DNA of 64,000 nt from Roseinatronobacter sp052379845 (GCA_052379845.1 JBQTCF010000021.1), one strand, 5' to 3'; positions 25,881-34,550 are shown, numbered from the stretch's first letter. Numbers and translations are program-made. Notes: generated from the letters alone by a model not told the origin.

Positions 25881-27032
25881 ATGCGCAAAGCAACATACAG
25901 TTTCCCCACCGCCTGTGCGGTTGTGGCCGTATTGGCACTGCCTGCAACTGCCCAGCCCGCGTTTGAAGTGGACACAGTTGCCACGGGCCTTAGCAACCCT
26001 TGGGCCATGGCATTTCTGCCCGGCAGCGATGAGATGATCATCACCCTGCGCGGCGGCGATATCGTCATCCTGAACCCCGATAGCGGCGCGATGCAGCCCA
26101 TCAGCGGCGCCCCCAATGTGGATACACGCGGACAGGGCGGGTTGCTGGACATTGCCCCCGCCCCTGATTTCACGCAATCGGGGCTGGTCTATATGACATG
26201 GGCGGGCCGCGTTGACGGGCAGAATTCGACAACCCATCTGGGCCGCGCGCGGCTGGACCGCGAAGCGAATGCGCTGGTGGAACTTGAGGTGCTGCACGCG
26301 GTCAGTCCCGCAGTCAACTCGGGGGCGCATTTCGGGTCGCGCATTGTGTTTTCTGACGGGCATGTTTTCGCAGGCTTCGGTGACCGTGGGTCCAAGGATT
26401 TCGGGCCGAACCATATTTCGCAAGACCTGACCAGCGAGAATGGCGCGGTCATTCGCCTGACGCTGGACGGGGATATACCCGCCGACAACCCGTTTGCAGG
26501 GCAGGACGGGACCGCAGGCGCGATCTGGTCCTATGGCCACCGCAACATTCAGGCCATGACCCTGCACCCCGACACCGGTGATATCTGGCTGGCCGAACAT
26601 GGCGAGGCGGGCGGCGATGAAGTCAACATTGTTCAACGCGGCGGGAATTACGGCTGGCCACTGGCCGCCAATGGCGTGACCTATCGCGGCGGAGAGCGGT
26701 TTGCCGCGCCCCATCAGGACGGGGACGGGTTCATTTCCCCCGCCCATGTCTGGCCTGCAGGGCGCGATGACCACTTCCCGCCATCGGGCATGACCTTCTA
26801 CACCGGCGATGCCTTTCCTGACTGGCAGGGCCATGTGCTGATCGGCAACCTGCTTCATCAATATCTGGGCCTGTTTTCGGAAAATAACGGCACGCTGGAA
26901 CCTGTGGCCCGCCTGCTGGACGGCGCGGGGCACCGCATTCGGGATGTGGCCATAGGCCCGCAGGACGGGTTTATCTATGTGCTGGCCGACGGGAACAATG
27001 CCCCGCTGATGCGGCTTGTCCCGCGGTCCTGA
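25881..27032 (+). CDS. PQQ-dependent aldose sugar dehydrogenase family (YliI-like)
   Basis: A 383-residue secreted beta-propeller protein. The signal peptide ends at ATAQ (about residue 25). The mature part has the soluble glucose dehydrogenase signatures GLSNPWAMAFLPG, YGHRNIQAMTLHP and GEAGGDEVNIVQRGGNYGWP. Such enzymes oxidise aldose sugars in the periplasm with PQQ. The start at 25881 is set by the signal peptide; the upstream residues of the longer frame are not plausible. Cofactor binding is inferred from family membership. Confidence 0.88.
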   Translation: MRKATYSFPTACAVVAVLALPATAQPAFEVDTVATGLSNPWAMAFLPGSDEMIITLRGGDIVILNPDSGAMQPISGAPNVDTRGQGGLLDIAPAPDFTQSGLVYMTWAGRVDGQNSTTHLGRARLDREANALVELEVLHAVSPAVNSGAHFGSRIVFSDGHVFAGFGDRGSKDFGPNHISQDLTSENGAVIRLTLDGDIPADNPFAGQDGTAGAIWSYGHRNIQAMTLHPDTGDIWLAEHGEAGGDEVNIVQRGGNYGWPLAANGVTYRGGERFAAPHQDGDGFISPAHVWPAGRDDHFPPSGMTFYTGDAFPDWQGHVLIGNLLHQYLGLFSENNGTLEPVARLLDGAGHRIRDVAIGPQDGFIYVLADGNNAPLMRLVPRS

Positions 27033-27111
27033 CCTGACGCCCTGACCTGACGGGGGCAGTTTGGGCAATTCTTCGGGAATTCAGGAAGCTCTGTCAGGAA
27101 AAACCGTGCTG

Positions 27112-27133
27112 GCATGGCCCAATGCGGCCATGC
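27112..27133 (+). other. 5' leader hairpin before the ureidoglycine aminohydrolase gene
   Basis: A perfect 8-pair stem GCATGGCC (27112-27119) with GGCCATGC (27126-27133) and a six-base loop, ending 32 bases before the ATG. It may be a structural element of the leader or a weak terminator of the upstream gene; neither is proven. Confidence 0.35.
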
Positions 27134-27165
27134 TACGCAGGTCTACCCCCGAAGGAGCGCAAGAA

Positions 27166-28002
27166 ATGACCCAAGGTTCACCGCACAGGCCCCGATACCA
27201 TGTTCCCACAGGGGGGTTACCGCCACAGTCGCAACTGACGACCGACCGCGCCATGTTCACCGAAGCCTTCGTGGTTATCCCCAAAGGCACATTGTCGGAT
27301 ATTGTGACCAGTTGCCTGCCCTTCTGGACCGGGGCGCGGTTCTGGGTGCTGGCCCGCCCGCTAAGCGGGTTTGCCGAAACATTCTCGCAATATATTGTCG
27401 AACTGGCGCCCGATGGTGGCAGTGACCGCCCCGAAACCGACCCCCACGCCGAAGGGGCGCTGTTTGTCGTGGAAGGGGGGCTGACGCTGACAGTAAACGG
27501 GACCACCCACGACCTGACGACGGGCGGTTTTGCCTTTGTGCCCGCAGGCAGCGACTGGACAGTGCGCAACCCCAACGGGGCGAAGGCGGTGTTTCACTGG
27601 ATTCGCAAACGCTATCAGGCGTTGGACGGGCTGGCCCATCCCGAAGCGTTTGTTGCGCAGGATCAGGACATCCCCCCTGCCGCCATGCCGGACACAAACG
27701 GCGCATGGGCCACGACCCGGTTCATGGACCCCGCAGATATGCGCCATGACATGCATGTTACCATCGTGACCTTGCAACCGGGCGCCAGCATTCCGTTTGA
27801 CGAAACCCATGTCATGGAACACGGGCTGTATGTGTTGCAGGGCAAGGGCGTTTATCACCTGAACCAGCAATGGGTGGAAGTGGAAGCAGGGGATTTCATG
27901 TGGCTGCGCGCCTTCTGTCCGCAGGCCTGTTATGCAGGCGGCCCACAGCCGTTCCGATACCTGCTTTATAAGGACGTAAACCGCCACGCGCCGTTGCCCT
28001 GA
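27166..28002 (+). CDS. (S)-ureidoglycine aminohydrolase (bicupin)
   Basis: A 278-residue bicupin that releases ammonia from (S)-ureidoglycine in purine/allantoin degradation. The N-terminal cupin (VELAPDGGSDRPETDPHAEG) and the C-terminal metal-binding cupin (FDETHVMEHGLYVLQGKGVY, then FMWLRAFCPQACYAGG) are typical of AllE/UGHY. The ATG at 27166 has AAGGAG eight bases upstream. No other allantoin pathway gene is next to it. Confidence 0.9.
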   Translation: MTQGSPHRPRYHVPTGGLPPQSQLTTDRAMFTEAFVVIPKGTLSDIVTSCLPFWTGARFWVLARPLSGFAETFSQYIVELAPDGGSDRPETDPHAEGALFVVEGGLTLTVNGTTHDLTTGGFAFVPAGSDWTVRNPNGAKAVFHWIRKRYQALDGLAHPEAFVAQDQDIPPAAMPDTNGAWATTRFMDPADMRHDMHVTIVTLQPGASIPFDETHVMEHGLYVLQGKGVYHLNQQWVEVEAGDFMWLRAFCPQACYAGGPQPFRYLLYKDVNRHAPLP

Positions 28003-28014
28003 CGCGCGCAGCGG

Positions 28015-29241
28015 TCACGGCACGCCGTCGGCATTGGTCGAAAACGGTTCTGATTCAGCGTCTTGCTGACCGACCATGGGGTCATCAGGGGTGAACGGCC
28101 CGTCAAGGTTCATGTCAGGGGCGGCCATACCACCAAGGGCCGCGTCATAGGGGGCATCCGGCCCATCAGCATCAGTCACCGCAAAATCCGGGGCGCTGTC
28201 TGCGGTGTCAAACGCAGGCGCATCATCGCCCGCGAAGGAAATTTCCCCCGGCAGGACACGCGCAGCGGAAACCGGCAGCGTGAAGGGAACGTCATGGTCA
28301 TCCAGCATTTCGCCGGGCTGCGAGGTCAGGCGCACTGCGCGCTGGCCGCGCGCCTGCCCCAACCGCGCCTTGGCAATGACATGGCCGTTCAGCGTTTCCA
28401 GCGACAGCGCTTCCAACGCACTTTCGGGCAGGCACAGCACATCCCCGCGCGTCAGTGTTGATACGGCGGAAAGCTTCATCTGCATGCGGCATAAAACAGC
28501 GTCAAGCTGCACTTCGCTGGCTGTGACGGTTGCAGCCAGACGCGTGCCCCAATCTTCTTTTTGCGCATCGGGCTGCGACGCGCTTGCGGGTTCGTGCACG
28601 AAGGCCATATCGGGCAGGATAAGATACAGGCTTCCTTCGCGGGGTCCTTGGGCGAATTGCACCCCCATCCGCACAATCTGATAGGGCACATCTTCCAAAA
28701 GCACACCAAGCGGGCGCGGATCATCCAGAAATGAGCCGTAAACATACCCGTCGAACTGGTCCCGCTGCGGTGCCCCGTTCAGACGCTGGGCAATGTGCTG
28801 GAACAACGAATCGATCAATGGGGCCAGCAGCGCGGCATCGGTGCGTGTGGGTTTGCGCAGTGCAGGCACGCTGTCGGAAACACGCGCCGTTGTCACTGCT
28901 TCCACCAACCCAGCCATCAGGTTGTGGCACATCACCACCAGACCAATCTGCCCTTCCACACCATCCAGCAGGGACAAGAACATGCCCGGTTCGGCAATTT
29001 CCACAACCTCCGCCAAGCTGGCGGGATACATTTTCACCGACGTCGCCGTTGCGTCCAGCCCCCGGCGTGTCCGCGCCATACGCCCGAACGCAACACGAAC
29101 TGCCCCGTCGAACACCGCGGATTCCGCATTGGCCGCAGCCCGCGCACGCGTTGCCATCCTCGCCAGAGGATTTTGCCGGTCTGTCCGGTTGGTATGTTCC
29201 GCTTCTGCCTGATCCATCGTGCATTGCCACCCGTTTGCCAT
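28015..29241 (-). CDS. FliM/FliN-family flagellar motor switch-like protein
   Basis: A 408-residue protein. The middle part (RPTRTDAALLAPLIDSLFQHIA-type and GSFLDDPRPLGVLLEDVPYQIV segments) matches the Rhodobacteral FliM core, and the SpoA/FliN-like domain includes STLTRGDVLCLPE and NGHVIAKARLGQARGQRAV. The C-terminal 90 residues are acidic and low in complexity. No other flagellar gene is nearby, so it is an orphan. The ATG at 29241 lacks a good ribosome-binding site, and ATG 29217 (MDQAEAEHTNRTD) is an alternative. It may be part of a motor switch encoded elsewhere or have another role. Confidence 0.82.
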   Translation of the reverse strand: MANGWQCTMDQAEAEHTNRTDRQNPLARMATRARAAANAESAVFDGAVRVAFGRMARTRRGLDATATSVKMYPASLAEVVEIAEPGMFLSLLDGVEGQIGLVVMCHNLMAGLVEAVTTARVSDSVPALRKPTRTDAALLAPLIDSLFQHIAQRLNGAPQRDQFDGYVYGSFLDDPRPLGVLLEDVPYQIVRMGVQFAQGPREGSLYLILPDMAFVHEPASASQPDAQKEDWGTRLAATVTASEVQLDAVLCRMQMKLSAVSTLTRGDVLCLPESALEALSLETLNGHVIAKARLGQARGQRAVRLTSQPGEMLDDHDVPFTLPVSAARVLPGEISFAGDDAPAFDTADSAPDFAVTDADGPDAPYDAALGGMAAPDMNLDGPFTPDDPMVGQQDAESEPFSTNADGVP

Positions 29242-29313
29242 TGATCATTGGCGCAAAAAGGTTAGCAAAAACTGAAATTCCCGTCAGTTAAATGCAATTT
29301 TGCGGTGTCCTTG

Positions 29314-29366
29314 CACCGCAGCGGTGCAGTTCATAGCCGATGCACACCGCAGCGGTGGAGTTCATA
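29314..29366. repeat. Two tandem 22-base palindrome-containing repeats
   Basis: CACCGCAGCGGTGCAGTTCATA at 29314-29335 recurs with two changes at 29345-29366, a spacing of exactly 31 bases, and each copy starts with the palindrome CACCGC-A-GCGGTG. They lie upstream of the FliM-like gene and run into the 3' end of the transglycosylase gene. They could be an operator pair on one DNA face or part of a terminator. Confidence 0.5.
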
Positions 29367-29967
29367 CCTGACATGCTGGCAAGGTGCGCGTGAAACCCGC
29401 GATATCATTGCGCTTACTTGCGTCGCGCAAGGGCGGCCAATCCTTGGCCACGCCCCCCCACCGGCCGGGGCTGCCAGCGACCACCTGATCGCGTTCCACC
29501 GCCTGCGCTGCAATGCGCGCCGCACAGCGCAGATTCGTCGCGCCGTCATAAAGCCCGTTGGGATGGCTAAGGTCACAGCCGTAAAACCGCGCCGAGGTTG
29601 GCCAGATTTGCAGCAAGCCGCGATACCGCCCCCCGGCCCCTGCGGCGTCTGGCCGCCATGTGCTTTCATACCCTGCCAACCCCGAGAAAAGCGCCGTCCA
29701 GAAGGCCTTGCGCCCGTCAGCATCGGCTGATTCGTATCCGGGGCAAAAGGTGTCGATATCGTCTGGAACGGTTTCGACCAAGGCGCGCCCTTCGTGATCA
29801 AGGGCGTCAAACTTGGCGGCGGTCCACAATGTCGCCTCGGGGCGGTGGTCCCAGCGGGTGACGATTTCCGCCCCCGCGCTTTGGTCGGTGGCCTGAACCA
29901 TGCAGCCCCCAAGAAGGGTCACCAGTCCGGCGACCGCCAGCAGGCGCATAGGCATTAAACGGGTCAT
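29362..29967 (-). CDS. Lytic transglycosylase-like lipoprotein (SLT domain)
   Basis: A 201-residue lipoprotein candidate. LLAVAGLVTLLGGC supplies the hydrophobic region and lipobox (LGGC), so it is probably membrane-anchored in the periplasm. FSGLAGYESTWRPDAAG carries the catalytic glutamate of the SLT fold and YRGLLQIWPTSARFYGC the following substrate-binding segment. It cleaves peptidoglycan glycan strands by inference from the family. The start at 29967 puts the lipobox at a normal distance. It is divergent from gatB. Confidence 0.85.
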   Translation of the reverse strand: MTRLMPMRLLAVAGLVTLLGGCMVQATDQSAGAEIVTRWDHRPEATLWTAAKFDALDHEGRALVETVPDDIDTFCPGYESADADGRKAFWTALFSGLAGYESTWRPDAAGAGGRYRGLLQIWPTSARFYGCDLSHPNGLYDGATNLRCAARIAAQAVERDQVVAGSPGRWGGVAKDWPPLRDASKRNDIAGFTRTLPACQV

Positions 29968-30156
29968 CTGATATCCGAAGGTTGCACAGCGCCCTTCTGC
30001 GCTGCAGCGCGGCAGTGTCCGATTCGGCACTGAAACACAATTCACGCCCCCGCGCCCCCCCCACAATAGGCGAAACCTTGCCCAAGCCGCCCCCTTGCTG
30101 CGCGCGCGCACTGCCGCTAGAAGGCACAAGCAGGACAGCCACAGGAATATGCACCC

Positions 30157-31671
30157 ATGCTTGATCTGACCTATGACGCACCCGAGATCAAAACCATATC
30201 CGGCGCAACCGGAGAATGGGAACTGGTCATCGGTATGGAAATTCATGCCCAGGTGTCCAGCCGGTCAAAGCTGTTTTCAGGGGCCTCGACCCGCTTCGGC
30301 GCGGAACCCAATTCCAACGTGGCCTTCGTGGATGCCGCAATGCCCGGCATGCTGCCGGTCGTGAACGAATTTTGCATTGAACAGGCCGTGCGCACCGGGC
30401 TGGGGCTGAAAGCGCAGATCAATCTGCGGTCTGCTTTTGACCGCAAGAATTATTTTTATCCCGATCTGCCACAGGGCTATCAGATCAGCCAGTTATACCA
30501 CCCGCTGGTGGGCGAAGGCGAAGTGCTGGTGGAAATGGGACCGGGGATTGCGCGTCTGGTGCGCATTGAACGTATCCATGTCGAACAGGATGCGGGCAAA
30601 AGCATTCATGACATGGACCCGAACATGTCTTTCGTGGACCTGAACCGCACCGGTGTCGCGCTGATGGAAATCGTCAGCCGCCCCGATATTCGCGGGCCGG
30701 AAGAAGCGGCCGCCTATGTCACCAAGCTGCGCCAGATCCTGCGCTATCTGGGCACTTGCGACGGGAATATGCAAAACGGCAATCTGCGCGCTGATGTCAA
30801 CGTGTCTGTCTGCCGCCCCGGCCAGTATGAAAAATATCAGGCCACGCAGGATTTCGGCCATCTGGGCACGCGCTGTGAAATCAAGAACATGAATTCCATG
30901 CGCTTCATTCAGGCCGCAATTGACTATGAGGCCCGCCGCCAGATTGCCATTTTGGAAGATGGCGGAAGCGTGGTGCAGGAAACCCGCCTGTATGACCCGG
31001 ACCGCGGCGAAACACGGTCCATGCGGTCCAAGGAAGAAGCGCATGATTACCGCTACTTCCCCTGCCCCGACCTGCTGCCGCTGGAAATTGAACAGGCGTG
31101 GGTCGATGACATTGCCGCCAGCCTGCCGGAATTGCCCGACGAAAAGAAGGCGCGTTTCATGCGCGATTTCGGCCTGACGGATTATGACGCCAGCGTGCTG
31201 ACCGCCGATGTGACCAATGCCGCATTCTTCGAGGCCGTGGCAGAAGCGGCCGGCGATGGCAAACTGTCCGCAAACTGGGTCATCAATGAATTGTTCGGCC
31301 GCCTGAAGAAAGAAGGGCATGACATCAGCGCAAGCCCTGTCAGCACCGAGCAGTTGGCGGGAATAATCAAGCTGATCAAATCAGGCGATATTTCGGGCAA
31401 GATTGCCAAGGATGTGTTTGAAATCATCTATACCGAAGGCGGCGATCCGGCGCAGATCGTGGAGGACCGCGGCCTGAAACAAGTGACCGACACTGGCGCG
31501 ATTGAAAAGGCTGTGGATGATATTATTGCAGCCAACCCCGCGCAGGTGGAAAAGGCAAAACAGAACCCCAAACTGGCAGGCTGGTTCGTCGGGCAGGTCC
31601 TGAAATCCACGGGCGGCAAGGCCAACCCCCAAGCCGTGAACGAAATTGTCGCGGCGAAACTGGGCCTGTAG
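30157..31671 (+). CDS. gatB: GatB, aspartyl/glutamyl-tRNA amidotransferase subunit B
   Basis: Subunit of GatCAB, which converts Glu-tRNA(Gln) and/or Asp-tRNA(Asn) to the amidated forms. Full length at 504 residues. WELVIGMEIHAQV, FDRKNYFYPDLPQGYQISQ and EIKNMNSMRFIQAAI are family signatures, followed by the helical and YqeY-like tail domains that bind the tRNA. gatA and gatC are not in the window. A strong hairpin follows the stop codon. Confidence 0.97.
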   Translation: MLDLTYDAPEIKTISGATGEWELVIGMEIHAQVSSRSKLFSGASTRFGAEPNSNVAFVDAAMPGMLPVVNEFCIEQAVRTGLGLKAQINLRSAFDRKNYFYPDLPQGYQISQLYHPLVGEGEVLVEMGPGIARLVRIERIHVEQDAGKSIHDMDPNMSFVDLNRTGVALMEIVSRPDIRGPEEAAAYVTKLRQILRYLGTCDGNMQNGNLRADVNVSVCRPGQYEKYQATQDFGHLGTRCEIKNMNSMRFIQAAIDYEARRQIAILEDGGSVVQETRLYDPDRGETRSMRSKEEAHDYRYFPCPDLLPLEIEQAWVDDIAASLPELPDEKKARFMRDFGLTDYDASVLTADVTNAAFFEAVAEAAGDGKLSANWVINELFGRLKKEGHDISASPVSTEQLAGIIKLIKSGDISGKIAKDVFEIIYTEGGDPAQIVEDRGLKQVTDTGAIEKAVDDIIAANPAQVEKAKQNPKLAGWFVGQVLKSTGGKANPQAVNEIVAAKLGL

Positions 31672-31715
31672 CACCCGCAAGGGGCTGCTGCGCGGACACG
31701 GAATAGTTGCAAAAA

Positions 31716-31739
31716 AAACACCGCCTCCGGGCGGTGTTT
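31716..31739 (+). terminator. Intrinsic terminator after gatB
   Basis: A perfect 10-pair stem AAACACCGCC (31716-31725) with GGCGGTGTTT (31730-31739) and tetraloop TCCG, with eight A residues on the 5' side. It ends the gatB transcript and could also act on minus-strand transcription. Confidence 0.75.
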
Positions 31740-31872
31740 GTGATTTCATTGTCTGAAACCCGTTTTTGGCGTATCCGGTAGCGTCGCGTCACGGGTTTTA
31801 ACCGCGCCGCACCACCAGAGCAGCACACCATCCCGGCGCAGAACATGCGCCCAAAAAGTCGAGTTGTATAAC

Positions 31873-32343
31873 ATGAACCTGTTGAAATCCGCGCTTGTCG
31901 CGCTTGCGCTTGTCGCCTCGCCCGCCCTTGCCGAAAGCCCCCGGGTGTTTGGCAGCGTTGGAACCCAGTTTTCGGTCAATTCCGCCGAAGCCCAGCTTCG
32001 CTACATCGGAGAACCGTATTTCTGGGGGTTGCAGCCCGTTGTCGGCCTGTCATTGGCGCGCAACAATTCCGGCTATGTGGGCATAGGGGCCGCATATACA
32101 TGGCGCGCCCAGGACAGCGGCCTGTTCGCCCGGTTTACAGGCATGGCCGGTATTCACAAACGCGGCAGCGGGCGCAATATGGGCGGGCCTATGCAGTTTC
32201 GCACAGCGCTTGACGTGGGTGTGGCCACCGCTTCGGGCATGGAATTCGGCATCGGGTTGGACCACCGTTCCAGTGCGGCCATTTACAAACCCAATCCAGG
32301 GCTGAACACCGCCTATCTTTTCACGACTGTGCCATTGCGCTGA
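31873..32343 (+). CDS. PagL-like acyloxyacyl hydrolase (lipid A deacylase family)
   Basis: A 156-residue exported protein with a clear signal peptide (MNLLKSALVALALVASPALA). The mature part is rich in alternating aromatic/hydrophobic strands of a small beta-barrel. The C-terminal GIGLDHRSSAAIYKPNPGLN resembles the PagL active-site region (His-x-Ser and NPG). PagL removes an acyl chain from lipid A in the outer membrane. The match is from memory and the core motif is degenerate, so the function is probable rather than certain. Confidence 0.65.
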   Translation: MNLLKSALVALALVASPALAESPRVFGSVGTQFSVNSAEAQLRYIGEPYFWGLQPVVGLSLARNNSGYVGIGAAYTWRAQDSGLFARFTGMAGIHKRGSGRNMGGPMQFRTALDVGVATASGMEFGIGLDHRSSAAIYKPNPGLNTAYLFTTVPLR

Positions 32344-32438
32344 TCGTCAAGGGCCATATTGTTGCACCTTGCTGCGGTCTACCATACACGCAGCAAGGGC
32401 TATGCCCCAGTTGGTAACGCGTTAAAGACAGGAATGCC

Positions 32439-32837
32439 ATGCAGTCTTATGAATATCTTGCAGTGCCCGCCCCCGTGAAGGGACAGAAGGTCAAAGGGCT
32501 GAAAACCCCTGCCGAACGGTATGCCCATCAGCTGACACTTCTGCTGAATGATCTGGCCCGCGAAGGGTGGGAATACTGGCGCGCGGACTGTCTGCCCAGC
32601 GAGGAACGCAAGGGCCTGACTGGCACCACGACTGTTCACAACAACATGCTTGTGTTTCGCAGGCCAAGCGCGGAAACGCTGGCAGAGCATCCGCAATTTA
32701 CAGAAACCCGCGTATCGCCAACCCTGCCTGCGGAACCGGCGCTTGGCGTTCAATCAGGGCCGCGCCCGATACACGAATCGCGCCGCGAACCCCAATTTCG
32801 TGAAAACGCGCCGCGCAACGACACCCCCGAATACTGA
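32439..32837 (+). CDS. DUF4177-domain protein
   Basis: A 132-residue soluble protein. The first 75 residues (SYEYLAVPAP..GWEYWRADCLP..MLVFRRP) match the short DUF4177 pattern found in many bacteria. The last 55 residues are a Pro/Arg/Glu-rich, probably disordered tail. GACAGGA precedes the ATG. Function unknown. The stop codon is followed at once by the convergent bolA stop. Confidence 0.82.
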   Translation: MQSYEYLAVPAPVKGQKVKGLKTPAERYAHQLTLLLNDLAREGWEYWRADCLPSEERKGLTGTTTVHNNMLVFRRPSAETLAEHPQFTETRVSPTLPAEPALGVQSGPRPIHESRREPQFRENAPRNDTPEY

Positions 32838-33095
32838 TCAGGCCCCAATATCCAGCGAGAGCGCATGAATGCGAGCCACAAGCTCCGCACCTAATGCGGC
32901 ATGAACCGCACGGTGGCGCGCCAGTCGGGACTGGTCACGAAACGCATCTGCGCGGATGACAACATTGAAATGGGTTTCCCCGCCTTCGCGCCACCCCGCG
33001 TGCCCGCGATGGCTTTCGCTGTCATCGACGACCTGCAACTGCACCGGCTTGAACGCCGCTTGCAGATTTGCCTCGATCTGATCACGAATATGCAT
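32838..33095 (-). CDS. bolA: BolA-family protein
   Basis: An 85-residue BolA/IbaG-type protein. DSESHRGHAGWREGGETHFNVVIRADAF contains the conserved His-x-Gly and the HFNVVI strand, and RLARHRAVHAALG is the helix. BolA proteins partner with monothiol glutaredoxins in iron-sulfur metabolism and affect cell shape. It is convergent with the DUF4177 gene, with no bases between the stops. Confidence 0.93.
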   Translation of the reverse strand: MHIRDQIEANLQAAFKPVQLQVVDDSESHRGHAGWREGGETHFNVVIRADAFRDQSRLARHRAVHAALGAELVARIHALSLDIGA

Positions 33096-33228
33096 GGTTT
33101 CACACAGCCCTCTTCTAACCTGACGAAAATATAACTAAGCTGCTGCCTCCGAGTCGGAAAGGGCTGCGCTGCATTTTCACGACAAATACCCGACCAAGAT
33201 CAGACACAGGCAACAGCAGGTTTTAGGC

Positions 33229-33864
33229 ATGGATCGCAAATCCCCTTTTGATTTTGATATTCGCGCGTCCAGCGACAAGAAAAAACGCACGCGCGGGCGG
33301 CGTGGGATGTCGGGGGCGTGGGAAACCTCTGTCCGGCAATGCGAACATCCCGGCTGCGAGGAGTCCGGCCAGTATCGCTGCCCGAAATCGCCGGACCAAC
33401 TGAACGAATACCTTTGGTTCTGCAAGGAACATGCCCGCGAATACAACCTGAAGTGGAACTACTTTGATGGGCAGAGCGAAACCGAAATGCTGGACGCGAT
33501 GGAACATGACCGCGTTTGGGGGCGCGCCACGCAGCCACTGGGCAGCAAGGACGAACGCATGGCATGGCAACGCCTTGGCATCGAAGACCCCCATCAGGTG
33601 CTGGGCGACAAGGCCACGCGCAACCCCGGCAGGCCCACAAGCGGCGCGGCGTCACGCAAGCTGCCGCCGACCGAACGGCGCGCGCTGGAGATACTGGACG
33701 CCCGCGACACCTGGACCCGACCGGAGATTCGGAAGCAATATAAAAGCCTTGTGAAAGACCTGCATCCCGACCGCAATGCCGGTGCCAGAACCGACGAGGA
33801 CCGTTTGCAAGAAGTCGTCTGGGCATGGGACCAGATCAAGGAAAGCCGGAATTTCCGCGACTGA
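33229..33864 (+). CDS. J-domain (DnaJ-like) protein
   Basis: A 211-residue protein whose C-terminal 70 residues form a J domain. The HPD tripeptide lies in YKSLVKDLHPDRNAG, and the helices ALEILDARDTWTRPEIRKQY precede it. The N-terminal part has CEHPGCEESGQYRCP, a possible zinc site with Cys/His residues. It probably stimulates an Hsp70 partner such as DnaK; the client is unknown. It has no Gly/Phe region, so it is a class C J protein. Confidence 0.9.
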   Translation: MDRKSPFDFDIRASSDKKKRTRGRRGMSGAWETSVRQCEHPGCEESGQYRCPKSPDQLNEYLWFCKEHAREYNLKWNYFDGQSETEMLDAMEHDRVWGRATQPLGSKDERMAWQRLGIEDPHQVLGDKATRNPGRPTSGAASRKLPPTERRALEILDARDTWTRPEIRKQYKSLVKDLHPDRNAGARTDEDRLQEVVWAWDQIKESRNFRD

Positions 33865-34068
33865 CGGGCTTGACGAATCGCGCGGCGTGCAAGGCATACC
33901 GCGCGGCGGACATGGGCTGATGGTCTGACGGCCAATCCCCCGACCGGCACAGGCCACGCCGCAAACGCGGCGCACCCGTCCGGCCCGTGGCAAGCGTCAT
34001 GTGCAGTGATCTGCGGTCACGGCCCGGCGCAACACAGGCTTTCGTCCAGTCCCCCCCCGCCTTGCCGG

Positions 34069-34266
34069 TCACCCTGCGCGGCGGGATGACCACGGCCATA
34101 CGCCAGAAAGCGCGCTGCCCGCCTGGCCCGACCGCGCATTGGCAGCGATATCCAGACCGTCAAGAACCCCCTCCAACTGGCGTATGGCGCGCAAGTCGGT
34201 GATGATGTCTGTGACCGTGATCCGGCGATTAGAAAATGCACTATCCGTTGCGTCACGTTCAGGCAT
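34069..34266 (-). CDS. Possible small protein of unknown function
   Basis: A 65-residue frame starting MPERDATDSAFSNRRITVTD with AAAGGGA about 8 bases upstream of the ATG at 34266. The first 45 residues (ITDLRAIRQLEGVLDGLDIAANARSGQAG) read like a genuine amphipathic protein; the last 15 are Trp/Ser/Arg-rich and may result from a frameshift. I do not recognise a family. It is either a small gene or the start of a decayed one. Confidence 0.35.
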   Translation of the reverse strand: MPERDATDSAFSNRRITVTDIITDLRAIRQLEGVLDGLDIAANARSGQAGSALSGVWPWSSRRAG

Positions 34267-34393
34267 GACAATCCCTTTCATGTTTGGGGACGAATCCCCT
34301 GCTTCCAGTGTGGACGCGGAAGCTTATGAATTGGTTATCGCTGCGAATTCTGACAGCCAGATGAAAATTTAGCGGATTATCGGCTTTTCCCTC

Positions 34394-34422
34394 TTGCGGC
34401 GGGAAAGGATAGTTTGTAAATC
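34394..34422 (+). promoter_or_regulatory. Promoter of tRNA-Gly
   Basis: TTGCGG (34394-34399), a 17-base spacer, then TAAATC (34417-34422), with the mature tRNA beginning 19 bases later. Confidence 0.6.
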
Positions 34423-34440
34423 GCGCTTACCGAGAACGGG

Positions 34441-34515
34441 GCGGGCGTAGCTCAGGGGTAGAGCATAACCTTGCCAAGGTTAGGGTCGTGAGTTCGAATC
34501 TCATCGCCCGCTCCA
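34441..34515 (+). tRNA. tRNA-Gly (anticodon GCC)
   Basis: A 75-base tRNA including an encoded CCA end (34513-34515). The acceptor stem GCGGGCG pairs with CGCCCGC. The D arm is GCTC/GAGC, and the anticodon arm AACCT-TGCCA-AGGTT has GCC in the loop. The T arm GTGAG-TTCGAAT-CTCAT is present. A terminator follows directly. Confidence 0.95.
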
Positions 34516-34526
34516 ATTTCGAAAAC

Positions 34527-34550
34527 AGGCGGCCTTCGGGCCGCCTTTTT
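34527..34550 (+). terminator. Intrinsic terminator after tRNA-Gly
   Basis: The stem AGGCGGCC (34527-34534) pairs with GGCCGCCT (34539-34546) around TTCG and is followed by a run of T residues. Confidence 0.9.

Larger units (their letters stand above)
33865..34440. other. 576-base gap with no secure gene
   Basis: Between the J-domain gene and tRNA-Gly I find no convincing protein gene on the plus strand. The one minus-strand candidate is listed separately. The right end carries the tRNA-Gly promoter. The rest has coding-like base composition without a continuous recognisable frame, and it could be a decayed gene. Confidence 0.4.

Noticed and set aside
25680..27068. A 462-codon open frame on the minus strand
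   Set aside because: It is antisense to the sugar dehydrogenase gene; composition is that of a shadow frame.
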